NCBI RefSeq assembly: GCF_000769405.2
Contig: NZ_CP053439.1
Coordinates: forward strand, 4,138,501 to 4,202,500
Direction: 5' to 3'
DNA: 64,000 bases
Source of the DNA: Rhizobium brockwellii
GTDB lineage: Bacteria > Pseudomonadota > Alphaproteobacteria > Rhizobiales > Rhizobiaceae
Position 1 is the first letter of the stretch; every line of letters starts with the position of its first letter. Both the position numbers and the translations under genes were made by a program. The notes under the pieces are model-generated. The model had not been told where the DNA came from. It searched no databases and saw nothing but the letters and a program-made list of their open reading frames with translations. Positions 17,426 through 27,014 of the stretch are shown here, in pieces.

Positions 17426-18616
17426 ATGTTCGATGATCTGACAATGCCGCCAGCCGACAAGATCCTGTCGTTGATGCCGATTTTCCGGCAGGACAGTCGT
17501 TCGAACAAGATCGATCTCGGCGTCGGAGTCTACCGGGACGCCTCCGGTACGACGCCGATCCCGCGGGCGGTGAGGGAGGCAGAAAAGCGAATCCATACCG
17601 CGCAGACGACCAAAGCCTATGTCGGCCCGGCCGGAGATCCTGTTTTCTGCGATCTCATCGGCAGGCTTGTCTTCGGCGAGGCTGCGCCGTGGGAGCGAAT
17701 TCGCGGCATCCAGACGCCGGGCGGGGCGGGCGCCCTGACGGTGCTCGCCGGCCTGATCTCCCTGGCGCGCCCGGGTGCTGCGGTGCATGTGCCCGACCCG
17801 ACCTGGGTGAACCATGTGTCGATCCTCGAAGACAATGGGCTTCAGATCGTCACCTACCCGTACCTCGATAGCCGAACAGGCGAGGTGGATTTCGACGCCC
17901 TGCTCGATCATTTCTCACGTGCGGAGCGGGGCGACATCGTGTTGCTGCACGGCTGCTGCCACAATCCGACGGGCGCCGACCCGAGCCGTTCGCAATGGCA
18001 GGCGCTGGCGGAGATCATAGCTGAACGCGGGCTCGTTCCACTGGTCGATATCGCTTATCAGGGGTTTGGCGACGGTCTCGAGGACGACGCCTTCGTCGTG
18101 CGGCTGCTCGCCGGCATGGTTCCGGAAATGCTCGTCTCCGCGTCATGCTCGAAGAATTTCGGAATCTATCGCGAGCGTACAGGTGCTGCATTCATTCTCG
18201 CCGCCAACGCGGATCGGGCGGATGCAACCAAGGCGCAACTCACGGTGCGAGCCCGTGTCGTCTATTCGATGCCGCCGGATCATGGCGCGGCTATCGTTCG
18301 CACCGTCCTGGAGGACCCGGCACTCGCGGCCGACTGGCGCGCCGAACTGGACGGCATGCGCTCCAACATCCTGTCGCTGCGCCTGGGGCTGGCTGCCTCG
18401 TTCCGGCGTTTCACCAATGGCAACGACTACGATTTCCTCGCCAAGAACAAAGGCATGTTTTCTCTGATCGGTCTGACGCCTGGGGAAGCTGTGATGCTGC
18501 GCGAGCACCACGCCATCTACATCGTAGAGGACGGACGCATCAATGTCGCCGGGCTGCAGGCCAGCCAGATCGACACCTTTGCGGAAGCGGTTCTGGCAGT
18601 TCGCGGAAAACGCTGA
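17426..18616 (+). CDS. Aromatic/aspartate aminotransferase, class I (TyrB-like)
   Basis: A 396-residue PLP-dependent aminotransferase of the AspC/TyrB type (class I, Ia). The N-terminus carries the family pattern (DKILSLMPIFRQD, then IDLGVGVYRD), the middle GCCHNPTGADPS, and the PLP lysine is Lys243 in SCSKNFGIYRERTGA. Such enzymes swap amino groups between aspartate, tyrosine or phenylalanine and 2-oxo acids. It lies 85 bases after the ammonia-lyase gene and is probably co-transcribed with it. Whether the preference is aspartate or aromatic substrates is uncertain. Confidence 0.9.
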   Translation: MFDDLTMPPADKILSLMPIFRQDSRSNKIDLGVGVYRDASGTTPIPRAVREAEKRIHTAQTTKAYVGPAGDPVFCDLIGRLVFGEAAPWERIRGIQTPGGAGALTVLAGLISLARPGAAVHVPDPTWVNHVSILEDNGLQIVTYPYLDSRTGEVDFDALLDHFSRAERGDIVLLHGCCHNPTGADPSRSQWQALAEIIAERGLVPLVDIAYQGFGDGLEDDAFVVRLLAGMVPEMLVSASCSKNFGIYRERTGAAFILAANADRADATKAQLTVRARVVYSMPPDHGAAIVRTVLEDPALAADWRAELDGMRSNILSLRLGLAASFRRFTNGNDYDFLAKNKGMFSLIGLTPGEAVMLREHHAIYIVEDGRINVAGLQASQIDTFAEAVLAVRGKR

Positions 18617-18724
18617 TTGGCATCCGTTTGAGGCCAGAGACAAGAACTATTCGTGCTTCCCTCCCCTGACGGCGTTCCTTACAATCTCGCCAGTCCTCCC
18701 CCGAGCCCTGGAAATGAGGTTTAC

Positions 18725-20527
18725 ATGAGCACGCTTACCCGCTTCTCCGTTCAGCCGCTCTCGACCATGACCCGCCGTCTTGCCGATGTCGCCTCCGCTC
18801 GTCGCGAACCCGACCTCGTCATCCAAGGCGCACGCGTTTTGTCCACCTATTCGGAGCGCTTTCTCGACGGACGCGAAGTCTGGATTTCGGGGGGCCGCAT
18901 TGCAGCCGTGAAGCCGGTCGGCAGCTACAGGGGCGGGAGCGCCAAGCTCTACGACGCCAGGGGCGGCATCATCGCCCCGGGCCTGGTCGATCCGCATATC
19001 CATATCGAATCGTCGATGGTGACGGCCTGCACCTATGCGGAAGCGGCGCTCCTCAACGGCACGACGACGATCTTCTGCGACAGCCACGAGATCGGCAATG
19101 TCATGGACGTCGCCGGCGTCGAGGCCATGCTCGAGGATGCACGGCAGGCGCCGCTGTCGATCTTCCTGACCGTGCCGAGCACCGTGCCGGCGACGACGCC
19201 GGATCTGGAAACAGCCGGCGGCGACCTGACGCCGGACAAGATCGCCGCCCTGTTCGACAAGTGGCCGGAAGCCGTGGCTCTCGGTGAGAAAATGGATTTT
19301 GTCCCCGTTGCGATGGGCGACGAGCGCAGCCATGCGATCCTGGCTGCAGCACTCGAGCGCGGCAGGCCGGTGTCGGGCCATGTCTACGGACGAGAGTTTG
19401 TTGCCGCCTATGCCGCATCCGGCGTTACCGACACGCATGAAGCCATCGATCGCGACATTGCCGACGACCTGCTGGAAGCCGGCGTGTGGATCTTCCTGCG
19501 CGGCGGCCCGCCGACAACACCCTGGCATTCGCTGCCGCAGGCGATCAAGACGATCACCGAGCTCGGCGCTTCCCACAAGCGCGTCGCCGTCTGCACCGAC
19601 GACCGTGATGCCGAAGATCTGCTCGCCTTCGGCCTGGACTGGGTAACGCGCGAAGCCGTGAAATACGGCATGAGGCCGGAACAGGCCTGGGCGATGGGTT
19701 CGCTGCACGGCGCGACGCGGTTCGGCATGGAAGGCGAAATCGGCGGTCTGGGCGGCGGGCGCCGCGCCGACCTGGTGCTTCTCAGCGACGACCTTACGCC
19801 TGTTAGCACCTGGTATGGTGGCGAGCTCGTCGTCGACGGCAAGAAGATCACGCCGATCCTCGACGAAGCCCTGTCGAAACCATACCGCTATCCGGATGCC
19901 GCCTACCACACGGTCAAGCTGCCAAAAAATCTCAAACTGACACCGAACCTGCCGACGGAGACGGTCGTCGCTCATACGATCAAGACGGAGCTGCCTGGCA
20001 TTACCCTCGGCCATGTCACCGTCACGCTGGAACCGGCCAATGACTGGCAAGCCCATTTCGACAAGCACGACCTCTGCTTCGTGACGGTGGTGGAACGTCA
20101 CGGCAAGTCTGCCGGCAATGTCGCCCACGGCCTGCTCAACGGCTTCGGGCTCAGACAAGGCGCGGTCGCATCCTCGGTCGGCCACGACAGCCACAACATC
20201 ATCGTCGCCGGGACCAATGCCGCGGACATGCAGGTGGCGCTCGACGCGATCGAAGAAAAGCAGGGTGGCGTCTGTGTCGTCATGGACGGCAGGGTGACGG
20301 CCATGGTGCCACTGCCGATCGCCGGGCTTTTGTCCGACAAGCGCGTGCACCAGGTCGCCGACGAGGTAAAGGCCCTAAAGCTCGAATGGGAAAAGGCAGG
20401 CTGCACCATCGCCTATATGGGCTTCAACCTTATCCCGCTATCAGTCATCCCGGAAATCCGGATAACCGACAAGGGCCTGGTGCTGGTGCCGGAAATGGTG
20501 ATCTCGCCGCTCTTCGAAAAGGCCTGA
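18725..20527 (+). CDS. ade: Adenine deaminase
   Basis: A 600-residue amidohydrolase that converts adenine to hypoxanthine in purine salvage or use. The metal-binding motif [15 protein letters not shown], the CDSHEIGNV segment, SGHVYG and the late [12 protein letters not shown] block are all typical of bacterial adenine deaminases; length is normal. The ATG at 18725 follows a gaggt-type ribosome site, and the frame upstream to 18653 is not family sequence. It ends the long co-directional run that started at 6057; a RIME1 element follows 74 bases downstream. Confidence 0.94.
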   Translation: MSTLTRFSVQPLSTMTRRLADVASARREPDLVIQGARVLSTYSERFLDGREVWISGGRIAAVKPVGSYRGGSAKLYDARGGIIAPGLVDPHIHIESSMVTACTYAEAALLNGTTTIFCDSHEIGNVMDVAGVEAMLEDARQAPLSIFLTVPSTVPATTPDLETAGGDLTPDKIAALFDKWPEAVALGEKMDFVPVAMGDERSHAILAAALERGRPVSGHVYGREFVAAYAASGVTDTHEAIDRDIADDLLEAGVWIFLRGGPPTTPWHSLPQAIKTITELGASHKRVAVCTDDRDAEDLLAFGLDWVTREAVKYGMRPEQAWAMGSLHGATRFGMEGEIGGLGGGRRADLVLLSDDLTPVSTWYGGELVVDGKKITPILDEALSKPYRYPDAAYHTVKLPKNLKLTPNLPTETVVAHTIKTELPGITLGHVTVTLEPANDWQAHFDKHDLCFVTVVERHGKSAGNVAHGLLNGFGLRQGAVASSVGHDSHNIIVAGTNAADMQVALDAIEEKQGGVCVVMDGRVTAMVPLPIAGLLSDKRVHQVADEVKALKLEWEKAGCTIAYMGFNLIPLSVIPEIRITDKGLVLVPEMVISPLFEKA

Positions 20528-20600
20528 ACGCTGGTAATCCGATGGTGAAAGAGGTGCCGATCCTTCGCCGTGACGAGGCAGGAAAACCGAACTCGTCGTT

Positions 20601-20714
20601 AGAGCATGATGCCGAAAAGTGTGCGCGGTTTTCGGACGACATCATGCTCTATTTCTTTGATTTGATCAGGATTCAGATTTTAGGCCGATCGGGCCTAAAA
20701 TCATCCTGATCTAG
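20601..20714. repeat. RIME1 palindromic element
   Basis: About 114 bases containing two hairpins: AGAGCATGATGCCGAAAA paired with TTTTCGG..CATCATGCTCT, and the second around 20688-20701, TTTTAGGCC paired with GGCCTAAAA. A near-identical copy lies at 35618-35732. Size, two-palindrome structure and intergenic position match the Rhizobium-specific intergenic mosaic element RIME1. It lies between adenine deaminase and a convergent small gene. Confidence 0.85.
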
Positions 20715-20733
20715 CGAACCACCATCAATAACG

Positions 20734-20991
20734 TTAGGCATCGAGCGCACCTCGTTTCGCAATCGAGACCAGCTCCTTGAAGTGCGTAACAATTCTACCT
20801 TCGCGGCTAGCGTCCTCCGCTTCCCAACCGAACTTCCACGCGTCGTGACGCGCAAGCCAATCCCCGAGGGCGCTGGTATCACCAGTCGGCATCCTATGGG
20901 CGGCGAGGTATGGGTTTTCGTGAGCCTTCAGGCCGAGCACCCGCGCCCTAGAGCCTGCTTCCTGTAAATCAATCAGCTCTTCAATCGTCAT
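20734..20991 (-). CDS. Small RMF/CrpP-like protein
   Basis: An 85-residue protein. The ATG at 20991 is preceded on its strand by a ggggga ribosome site, so I use it rather than the upstream in-frame start at 21039. The segment with ENPY and then WLARHDAWKFGWEAED resembles small ribosome-modulation-factor-like/CrpP-like proteins, which share a G..NPY....W..GW pattern. No signal peptide or membrane segment is seen. It is a single gene between RIME1 and a TRAP transporter operon; its role is unknown. Confidence 0.6.
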   Translation of the reverse strand: MTIEELIDLQEAGSRARVLGLKAHENPYLAAHRMPTGDTSALGDWLARHDAWKFGWEAEDASREGRIVTHFKELVSIAKRGALDA

Positions 20992-21213
20992 ACGCGATCC
21001 CCCACGATGCCGGCGACGGTAGCATCGCAGTCCACGCATGCAAGTGAATGCTAATTAATGGGTTAATTTGGGACAGTTGCAGTGACAAGCGGCGCAGCAT
21101 AGCGATCCGATATAGCAACATAACGTTTCCTGATCGAAGACGTTGCTTTACCGATTGTACCCCTGAGAAAGGCCGCACATACTCTTGGTCATAACAATGA
21201 CAAAGAGGGTAAC

Positions 21214-22212
21214 ATGTTAGAATTCAATATCATGCGGGCTCACGCCGGTCGCCTTTCCATGTCCGCCATCGCCGGCATCCTGTTGCTTTGCACCGGCCAA
21301 GCGAATGCCGAAACTCTTCGGCTCGCCCATGCGTCAAGCTCGAAGAGCCTCATTCAGGAGGCTGTCGCCATGTTCGCCGACAAGCTCGCCGGCGAAACCA
21401 AGGGCGGCCTTACCGTCCAGATTTTTCCAGATGGTCAGTTGGGCGATGAGGGACCGATCGCCGATGGTGTGGGCTCCGGCTCCATCGATATCGGGCTAGG
21501 CGGCGTTGCGGATGCGATCGATCCGAAGCTCAACGTCGTCACCTTGCCGTTCTTGTTTTCCGATGCAAAAGCGGCGCACGCCTTTCTTGACGGACCAATC
21601 GGGAAAAAGGTCTTCGATACGGGTGCAGACAACGGCTTCAAGATGCTGGGTGCGCTTGATTCCGGTTTCCGTCAATTTGCAACCGTCAGCAAATCAATCG
21701 CGACACCGGAGGATATCAAGGGTCTGAAGCTGCGGACGCCGCCGAACCCCGTCATTCTTGCAACCATCGAACAGTTGGGCGCCCTACCGCAATCGATTCC
21801 TTTCGGGGAAGTCTATACCTCGCTGCAATCGCATGTGGTCGACGGTGTGGAGCCGGAAATACGCGATTTCGCGGATCAGAAATGGTATGAGAGCGCGAAG
21901 TTCCTGTCTGTTTCGAATTATATCTGGACGCCGAACTTCTGGTTTATGAACAAGGAGCGCTTCGACGCTCTGAGCCCGGAAAACCAGGCTGCGGTGACCA
22001 AGGCAGTGGAAGAGACGACGATCTGGTACCGCGGAAAACTCGACGAGGTCTATGCCCAGGTCATCGAAGACCTCAAGTCGAAGGGCGTCACCGTAACGAC
22101 GGTGGATACGACACCCTTCCGTGCGATGGTTGATCCCGTTTACGCGAAATTCGGGGCGGAATGGGGGGGCGATCTGGTGTCGTCCGTGCGCTCGGCAGCA
22201 GCCGGAAAATAG
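21214..22212 (+). CDS. TRAP transporter substrate-binding protein (DctP family)
   Basis: A 332-residue periplasmic binding protein of the DctP family, which captures small carboxylates for a sodium-coupled TRAP permease. The signal peptide ends near residue 32 (GQANA|ET). Family features include LAHASSSKSL at the mature start, IFPDGQLGDE, and the carboxylate-binding region with GLKLRTPPNPV containing the conserved arginine. The ATG at 21214 has an aaagaggg ribosome site. It is followed by both TRAP membrane subunits, an aminotransferase and a dehydroquinase. The ligand is presumably an organic acid. Confidence 0.92.
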   Translation: MLEFNIMRAHAGRLSMSAIAGILLLCTGQANAETLRLAHASSSKSLIQEAVAMFADKLAGETKGGLTVQIFPDGQLGDEGPIADGVGSGSIDIGLGGVADAIDPKLNVVTLPFLFSDAKAAHAFLDGPIGKKVFDTGADNGFKMLGALDSGFRQFATVSKSIATPEDIKGLKLRTPPNPVILATIEQLGALPQSIPFGEVYTSLQSHVVDGVEPEIRDFADQKWYESAKFLSVSNYIWTPNFWFMNKERFDALSPENQAAVTKAVEETTIWYRGKLDEVYAQVIEDLKSKGVTVTTVDTTPFRAMVDPVYAKFGAEWGGDLVSSVRSAAAGK

Positions 22213-22306
22213 GCAATGCCTGCGGTGAAGATGCGATCGGTCCTCCGACCTGTCCTTGCCGCATTCGTCGCCCGTGCAACTACGTCCACCTTTGATGGAA
22301 AGCCCC

Positions 22307-22771
22307 ATGAAACGCCTCGCTTCTTCAGCGGTCTTCGTCGTGACGATCGTTGGTGTCCTCGTTGTCGTCGCCCTAATCCTTTCTACCGGGCTTGGCGCCG
22401 TGGGCCGGTATCTCGGTCTTTCCGGTATCACTTGGTCATTTGAAATGGTCGGTATCCTGTTCTTGTGGACGACCGCGATCGGCGCTGTTCTGTCGGAGGT
22501 CGCCGGGGAGAACGTCTCCATCGACGGCAACACATCCACCAGTGGGCGCAACCGCTGGTTTCGCATCTATCACAATCTCATCCTGCTCACCGTCGCCGCC
22601 GCCTTTCTGTGGAGCGGCAAGGCCATGCTTGCGCGCACGGGATTTGTTCCGACCCCCGTCATGCGCGCACCGAGTTGGACCGTTCAGAGCATCATCGTCT
22701 TCATGGGCGCCACTCTGGCTGTCATTGCGATTGCGCGCATCGTTTCGGCATTCCGGGAGCGTGGCCAATGA
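22307..22771 (+). CDS. TRAP transporter small permease (DctQ family)
   Basis: A 154-residue membrane protein with four hydrophobic segments, the small subunit of a TRAP transporter. I place the start at the ATG at 22307 (GGAAAG four bases upstream) so that the protein begins just before the first membrane helix; 22295 is an alternative in-frame ATG. The conserved FLWTTAIGAVLSEVAGENVS segment after the second helix is typical. The stop overlaps the start of the large permease (ATGA at 22768). Confidence 0.88.
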   Translation: MKRLASSAVFVVTIVGVLVVVALILSTGLGAVGRYLGLSGITWSFEMVGILFLWTTAIGAVLSEVAGENVSIDGNTSTSGRNRWFRIYHNLILLTVAAAFLWSGKAMLARTGFVPTPVMRAPSWTVQSIIVFMGATLAVIAIARIVSAFRERGQ

Positions 22772-24054
22772 CGCTTCTGGTTCTCTTCGGCGTCTTCGCC
22801 ATCACGCTCTACACTGGTGTGCCGGTCGCGTGGTCGATCGCGTTTTCCACCCTGGCCGTCATTTATTTCGGTCTGGTTCCGCTCCCACCCTCCTGGTTTG
22901 CGCAACAGGTCTATATGGGAGCCGATTCCATTTCATTGGCGTCCATCCCGCTGTTTCTCGTGGCCGGCGGTATTATGAACGAGGGTGGCCTGACGCGCCG
23001 GATCATCGACCTTGCCAATGACATGGTCGGATGGGTGCGAGGAGGATTGGGTGTCGTCAATGTCGCGACCTGCATGATCTATGGCGGTATCACCGGATCG
23101 GCCACGGCCGACACGGGTGCTGTCGGCGCCATCATGATCCCGGCGATGGCCGAACGGGGCTATCCAAGAGACTTCGCCGCAGCAGTTACGGCCGCGGCCG
23201 GCACGCTCGGCATCATCCTGCCCCCGAGCGTTGTGATGATCATGTACGGGGTCATAACGGATACATCGATTGGTGGGCTATTTGCAGCAGGCATCATTCC
23301 GGGTCTTATGTTGGCGGTCACATTCATGCTCACGGCCTGGTGGGTCGGGGTGAAGGAGAACTTTCCAAAGTCCGAGACCCGTCCGACCATAACAAGCTTC
23401 AGCAAGCACCTTTTGCGGGCACTTCCTGCGTTAATGATGCCTATTGCGGTTCTCAGTTCCATGCTGAGTGGGCTTGCGACAACGACGGAGGCTGCTTTCG
23501 TGGCAGTGGTCTGGGCTCTTCTGGTCGGAGGCGTCCTCTACCGCGAAATTACCTTGGCCGGCCTTTGGAAGATTGGGGTGGAGACGGTGCGCATGACCGG
23601 CGCAATTATGATCATCATGGCTGTCTCGGTTCCATTCTCCTGGATATTGACCGTCGAACAGATACCGCAATGGACCGCCGGGCTCCTCCATGCTTGGGGA
23701 GCCGGTCCGACCATCACCATCCTGCTGATTCTGGCGCTTCTGACCTTCGTCGGCACCTGGGCGGACCTTGGGCCTTCGTTGATCATCCTCGCACCGATAT
23801 TACATCCGATCGGCATCGAAGCCGGATTACAGCCCTATCAGCTTGGTCTGATCTTCACCATGGCGCTGGGTATCGGATTGTTCACCCCACCGGTGGGCAC
23901 CAACATCTTCGTCGTGTGCAACGTCGCCAAGGTCGGAGTGAACGCGGTTACGCGCAGGCTTATCCCATTCTTCATTACCAGCAACATCTGCCTCCTGCTC
24001 GTCGCCTTCATTCCGGAGACGACGGAATGGCTTCCGCGTTACTTCGGGTTCTAG
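22768..24054 (+). CDS. TRAP transporter large permease (DctM family)
   Basis: A 428-residue inner-membrane permease with about a dozen hydrophobic segments, the normal DctM length. Diagnostic stretches are IPLFLVAGGIMNEGG, YGGITGSATADTGAVGAIMI and LGIILPPSVVMIMYG. The gene overlaps dctQ by four bases. Together with the upstream DctP and DctQ proteins it makes a complete TRAP importer. Confidence 0.95.
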   Translation: MTLLVLFGVFAITLYTGVPVAWSIAFSTLAVIYFGLVPLPPSWFAQQVYMGADSISLASIPLFLVAGGIMNEGGLTRRIIDLANDMVGWVRGGLGVVNVATCMIYGGITGSATADTGAVGAIMIPAMAERGYPRDFAAAVTAAAGTLGIILPPSVVMIMYGVITDTSIGGLFAAGIIPGLMLAVTFMLTAWWVGVKENFPKSETRPTITSFSKHLLRALPALMMPIAVLSSMLSGLATTTEAAFVAVVWALLVGGVLYREITLAGLWKIGVETVRMTGAIMIIMAVSVPFSWILTVEQIPQWTAGLLHAWGAGPTITILLILALLTFVGTWADLGPSLIILAPILHPIGIEAGLQPYQLGLIFTMALGIGLFTPPVGTNIFVVCNVAKVGVNAVTRRLIPFFITSNICLLLVAFIPETTEWLPRYFGF

Positions 24055-24089
24055 CAACCGTCCGTGGCAGCAACGAATGGACAAATACG

Positions 24090-25325
24090 ATGACGACACA
24101 TCTGGTTGGGGGAATCTCCAGCGCCGGGCGGGCCTTGCCACCGATGGACGGCAAACCCTTTGTCGCCCGACGGTCCCAAGGTGCCTATATCTGGGACGAC
24201 AGACAGCGCAAATATATCGATACGGCGCTCGGATTTGGGGCGACGGTGATCGGCCATGCGAATCCTCTGGTTGTCGAGGCCGTCACTGCCGCCCTGCGCA
24301 ACGGGCCGATGCCGGCCTTTGCCCATGATGGAGAGGAGGAAGCTGCCAGCGTTTTGACCGCGGCGACGCAGCATTTGTCGCGGGCGATCTTTACCAATAC
24401 CGGTAGCGAGGCTGTTCATCTCGCTTGCCGGCTCGCTCGCGCTGCCACGGGCCGCTCCTATATCGCAAAAATGGCTGCCGGCTATGATGGCTGGTATGAC
24501 GACGTCACGCTAGGCCAGGCGGGATCCGCCGATGCGGCAATGCTCGCAAACGCAAGGCCGGTGCGCGAGAGAACCACGCTGCTGCGCTTTAACGACTTCA
24601 ATGACGTCGACCAACTGTTCGCGGAAAACAGCAGCATCGCTGCCGTTATCCTGGAACCCATGCTCGCCAATGCGGGGTGCATTCCAGCAGCGCCCGGGTA
24701 TCTTGCGCATGTGGAAGCGACGGCGCGGCGCTATGGCGCGCTTGTCATTCTCGACGAAGTGCTGATGGGATTTCGCACGCGTTTCGGGCTGACGGGGCAT
24801 AGCATGGAGGTGGAAGCCGATCTCGCCACCGTCGGCAAAGCCATCGGCAGTGGCGTCGCAGTTGCCGCTGTCGTCGGTCGACCCGACCTCATGGCGCTTG
24901 CAGAAGAGGGTACGGTCAACCGCGCCGGAACTTACAGCGGCAATCCTGTAGCCACGGCCGCCGTCACCGCAACGTTTCAGCTTCTGAGAGACCTCGATTA
25001 CGCTGCCTTGCTGGCGCGCGGCGAGCGGTTAAGGCATGGCATAAATTCAGCTTTTGCCAGTTATGGCAGGGCGGTTACAACCTCTGGGGAGGGCTCTGTG
25101 TTTACAATCTGGTTTGCCGATAGCCCGCCCTCGAACTACGCAGAGACGCTGGACAGGGCAAATGCCGTCATGACCCTCAAACTTCATGAGGCGCTTCGCC
25201 GCCGCGGGCTGTTGATCATGCCGTTTGCCTTCGGTCGTCTCTATCTTTCCGATGCCCATACCGATGGCGTCATCGACGACATGATCGGCATCTTTGAAGA
25301 CGCCGCAAGAGACATGGCGGCTTAG
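24090..25325 (+). CDS. Class III aminotransferase (glutamate-1-semialdehyde aminomutase-like)
   Basis: A 411-residue PLP enzyme of aminotransferase class III, closest in pattern to glutamate-1-semialdehyde 2,1-aminomutase. FTNTGSEAVHLACRLARAAT binds the cofactor phosphate, VILDEVLMGFR carries the PLP-contacting Asp, and the lysine is in TVGKAIGSG. The context (TRAP importer, dehydroquinase, no haem genes nearby) argues for a catabolic transaminase rather than the tetrapyrrole enzyme; the housekeeping hemL would be elsewhere. The ATG at 24090 gives the right N-terminus. Confidence 0.87.
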   Translation: MTTHLVGGISSAGRALPPMDGKPFVARRSQGAYIWDDRQRKYIDTALGFGATVIGHANPLVVEAVTAALRNGPMPAFAHDGEEEAASVLTAATQHLSRAIFTNTGSEAVHLACRLARAATGRSYIAKMAAGYDGWYDDVTLGQAGSADAAMLANARPVRERTTLLRFNDFNDVDQLFAENSSIAAVILEPMLANAGCIPAAPGYLAHVEATARRYGALVILDEVLMGFRTRFGLTGHSMEVEADLATVGKAIGSGVAVAAVVGRPDLMALAEEGTVNRAGTYSGNPVATAAVTATFQLLRDLDYAALLARGERLRHGINSAFASYGRAVTTSGEGSVFTIWFADSPPSNYAETLDRANAVMTLKLHEALRRRGLLIMPFAFGRLYLSDAHTDGVIDDMIGIFEDAARDMAA

Positions 25326-25391
25326 CCAATTTGCTGTTTTGGGATCCTGAAAACCATATGCCTTGCCCGCGACGGAGATTGGAAGGAAAAC

Positions 25392-25838
25392 ATGAGCCTG
25401 ATCTATGTCATCAACGGTCCTAACCTCAATCTCCTTGGCAAGCGCCAGCCCCATATCTACGGTGACGAGACGCTCGTCGATGTGGAGGCAGGTTGCCGTC
25501 GAGTTGCGTCTGAACTGGGGCATGAAATCCGGTTCCACCAGAGCAATCGAGAATACGAGATCATCGACTGGATTCACGAGGCTCGAGAGGACGCGTCCGG
25601 GATTGTTATCAATCCCGCCGCATTCACTCATACCTCTGTTGCCATCCTCGATGCGTTGAACACGTTCGAGCCGCCGGTCATCGAGGTGCATATATCGAAT
25701 GTGTACAAGCGCGAGCCGTTCCGCCACCATTCCTTCGTGTCCCAACGCGCAGATGGCGTTATCGCCGGTCTTGGAACCGAGGGCTATCAACTGGCCGTCC
25801 GCAGTATCGCCACCCTGATCAGGGCGACCAGCAGATAG
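25392..25838 (+). CDS. aroQ: Type II 3-dehydroquinate dehydratase
   Basis: A 148-residue dodecameric-type dehydroquinase that turns 3-dehydroquinate into 3-dehydroshikimate. [31 protein letters not shown], the [13 protein letters not shown] block and [17 protein letters not shown] are all intact, including the catalytic Tyr (in HIYG) and His (in HISN). Location after a TRAP importer and before a LysR regulator suggests a catabolic copy, for example in quinate or shikimate use, but a biosynthetic role cannot be excluded. It is tail-to-tail with the LysR gene. Confidence 0.95.
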   Translation: MSLIYVINGPNLNLLGKRQPHIYGDETLVDVEAGCRRVASELGHEIRFHQSNREYEIIDWIHEAREDASGIVINPAAFTHTSVAILDALNTFEPPVIEVHISNVYKREPFRHHSFVSQRADGVIAGLGTEGYQLAVRSIATLIRATSR

Positions 25839-25840
25839 CG

Positions 25841-26698
25841 TCAAAGCTGCTGAAAATGCGAGCGGACGAAGCTGGCGACCGTGCGAACAGCGGCTCGCGC
25901 GCCATGTGGAACCAGAAGGGCGATCTCAAGCGGTTTCAGCGACGGCAGGCCGCCGTCTTCCGCGGTCAGACGGCGGTGTCGCGAAGCGACAACCGAGGCC
26001 GGCAAAGCTGTAACCGCGGCACCCGCATCCAGCGCCGCCTGAATCGACGGCAGATGTGAGGATGTCCATGCCGCTCGCCATCCGATGCCGGCCTGGGTGA
26101 GAGCGTGGACGATATGGGGCCGTGCCCGACAATCTTTCTCTGGAAACAAGGCAAGAGGGAGGGGCCGCTGTCGCTCAATCTGCCCGTCCGGAGGTCCGCA
26201 CCAGACCAACGGCTCGCGACGCAGCAACTCGCCGACGATTGAATCCGGTGCACGAGTGATGATAGCGAGATTGATGGTGCCATGTTCGACCATCGCCTCG
26301 AGCGAGCGGGAGAAGTCGCACTGGATCTCGACCTGGATACGGGGATTGGCACGCGAAAACTCTTCGATCAAAGGCTTGCCGAACAGCTCGATATAGTCGT
26401 CCGGCATTCCAAGACGGACATAGCCGCGCATGGCACCTGGATCGAGCGCTGCCAGCGCCTCGTCCTCGATCGCAATGATACGGCGGGCATAGCCAATCAG
26501 GATCTCGCCTGTTTCAGTCAGGTGCACGCCGCGTCTTGTCCGGTCAAACAGCTTCCGCCCGATCTGTTCTTCAAACCGGGCGATGATGAGACTGACGGCC
26601 GCTTGCGACTTGCCGATCCTCGTCCCTGCTGCAGTAAAGCCACCGGCGTCGGCCACTGCCACGAAGGTCGCGAGCGCATCTGTGTCGAAGTGCTGCAT
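25841..26698 (-). CDS. LysR-type transcriptional regulator
   Basis: A 285-residue LysR regulator. The helix-turn-helix lies at about residues 18-40 (GFTAAGTRIGKSQAAVSLII), followed by the effector-binding domain (YVRLGMPDDYIELFGKPLIE). It is transcribed towards the TRAP/aroQ operon and converges with aroQ three bases away. It may control that operon or the downstream GntR-linked genes; no operator could be assigned. Confidence 0.92.
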   Translation of the reverse strand: MQHFDTDALATFVAVADAGGFTAAGTRIGKSQAAVSLIIARFEEQIGRKLFDRTRRGVHLTETGEILIGYARRIIAIEDEALAALDPGAMRGYVRLGMPDDYIELFGKPLIEEFSRANPRIQVEIQCDFSRSLEAMVEHGTINLAIITRAPDSIVGELLRREPLVWCGPPDGQIERQRPLPLALFPEKDCRARPHIVHALTQAGIGWRAAWTSSHLPSIQAALDAGAAVTALPASVVASRHRRLTAEDGGLPSLKPLEIALLVPHGARAAVRTVASFVRSHFQQL

Positions 26699-27014
26699 TT
26701 TGAACCTTGGAACTCGCTATGGGACGTGCGGCAAGCTGATCGTTCCGACCAAGCGAGCTTTACCAAAAGACCGCCGGACTGCAGATATCATTCTCCCTTT
26801 CCTCAAGTGAGTAAAGCGCTGGCCATGATGCGAACACGCCGATCTGGCCAGCCAATGTCTCAAGCGCATGGACACACACCATGTCGCACAAACCAGCCGC
26901 GTCCCAATGACCACGCCCCAGAATAGCCGGCTGCCACCACGGGCCGGTGTCGCCCGCCGCCTCCGCCCGCATCCAACCCGTCTTGCCGTGACACACAAAG
27001 ATGCAACTGCAATA
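26699..27014. other. Intergenic stretch with no supported gene
   Basis: These 316 bases lie between two regulator genes that read in the same direction (minus). Short open frames occur on both strands (for example a 78-codon minus-strand frame at 26760-26996), but I recognise no family, ribosome site or codon pattern that supports one. The right part should hold the 5' leader of the LysR gene. A decayed gene is possible. Confidence 0.5.

Noticed and set aside
18647..20350. 567-codon open frame on the minus strand
   Set aside because: Exact antisense of the adenine deaminase gene; composition is typical of high-GC shadow frames and no domain is recognised.
24090..25325. Biosynthetic hemL (glutamate-1-semialdehyde aminomutase)
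   Set aside because: Alphaproteobacteria make aminolevulinate with HemA from glycine, and the context is a TRAP operon; a catabolic class III aminotransferase fits better.
26760..26996. 78-codon minus-strand frame between LysR and GntR genes
   Set aside because: No family, no ribosome site, and an overlapping frame of similar quality; kept only as an unsupported stretch.
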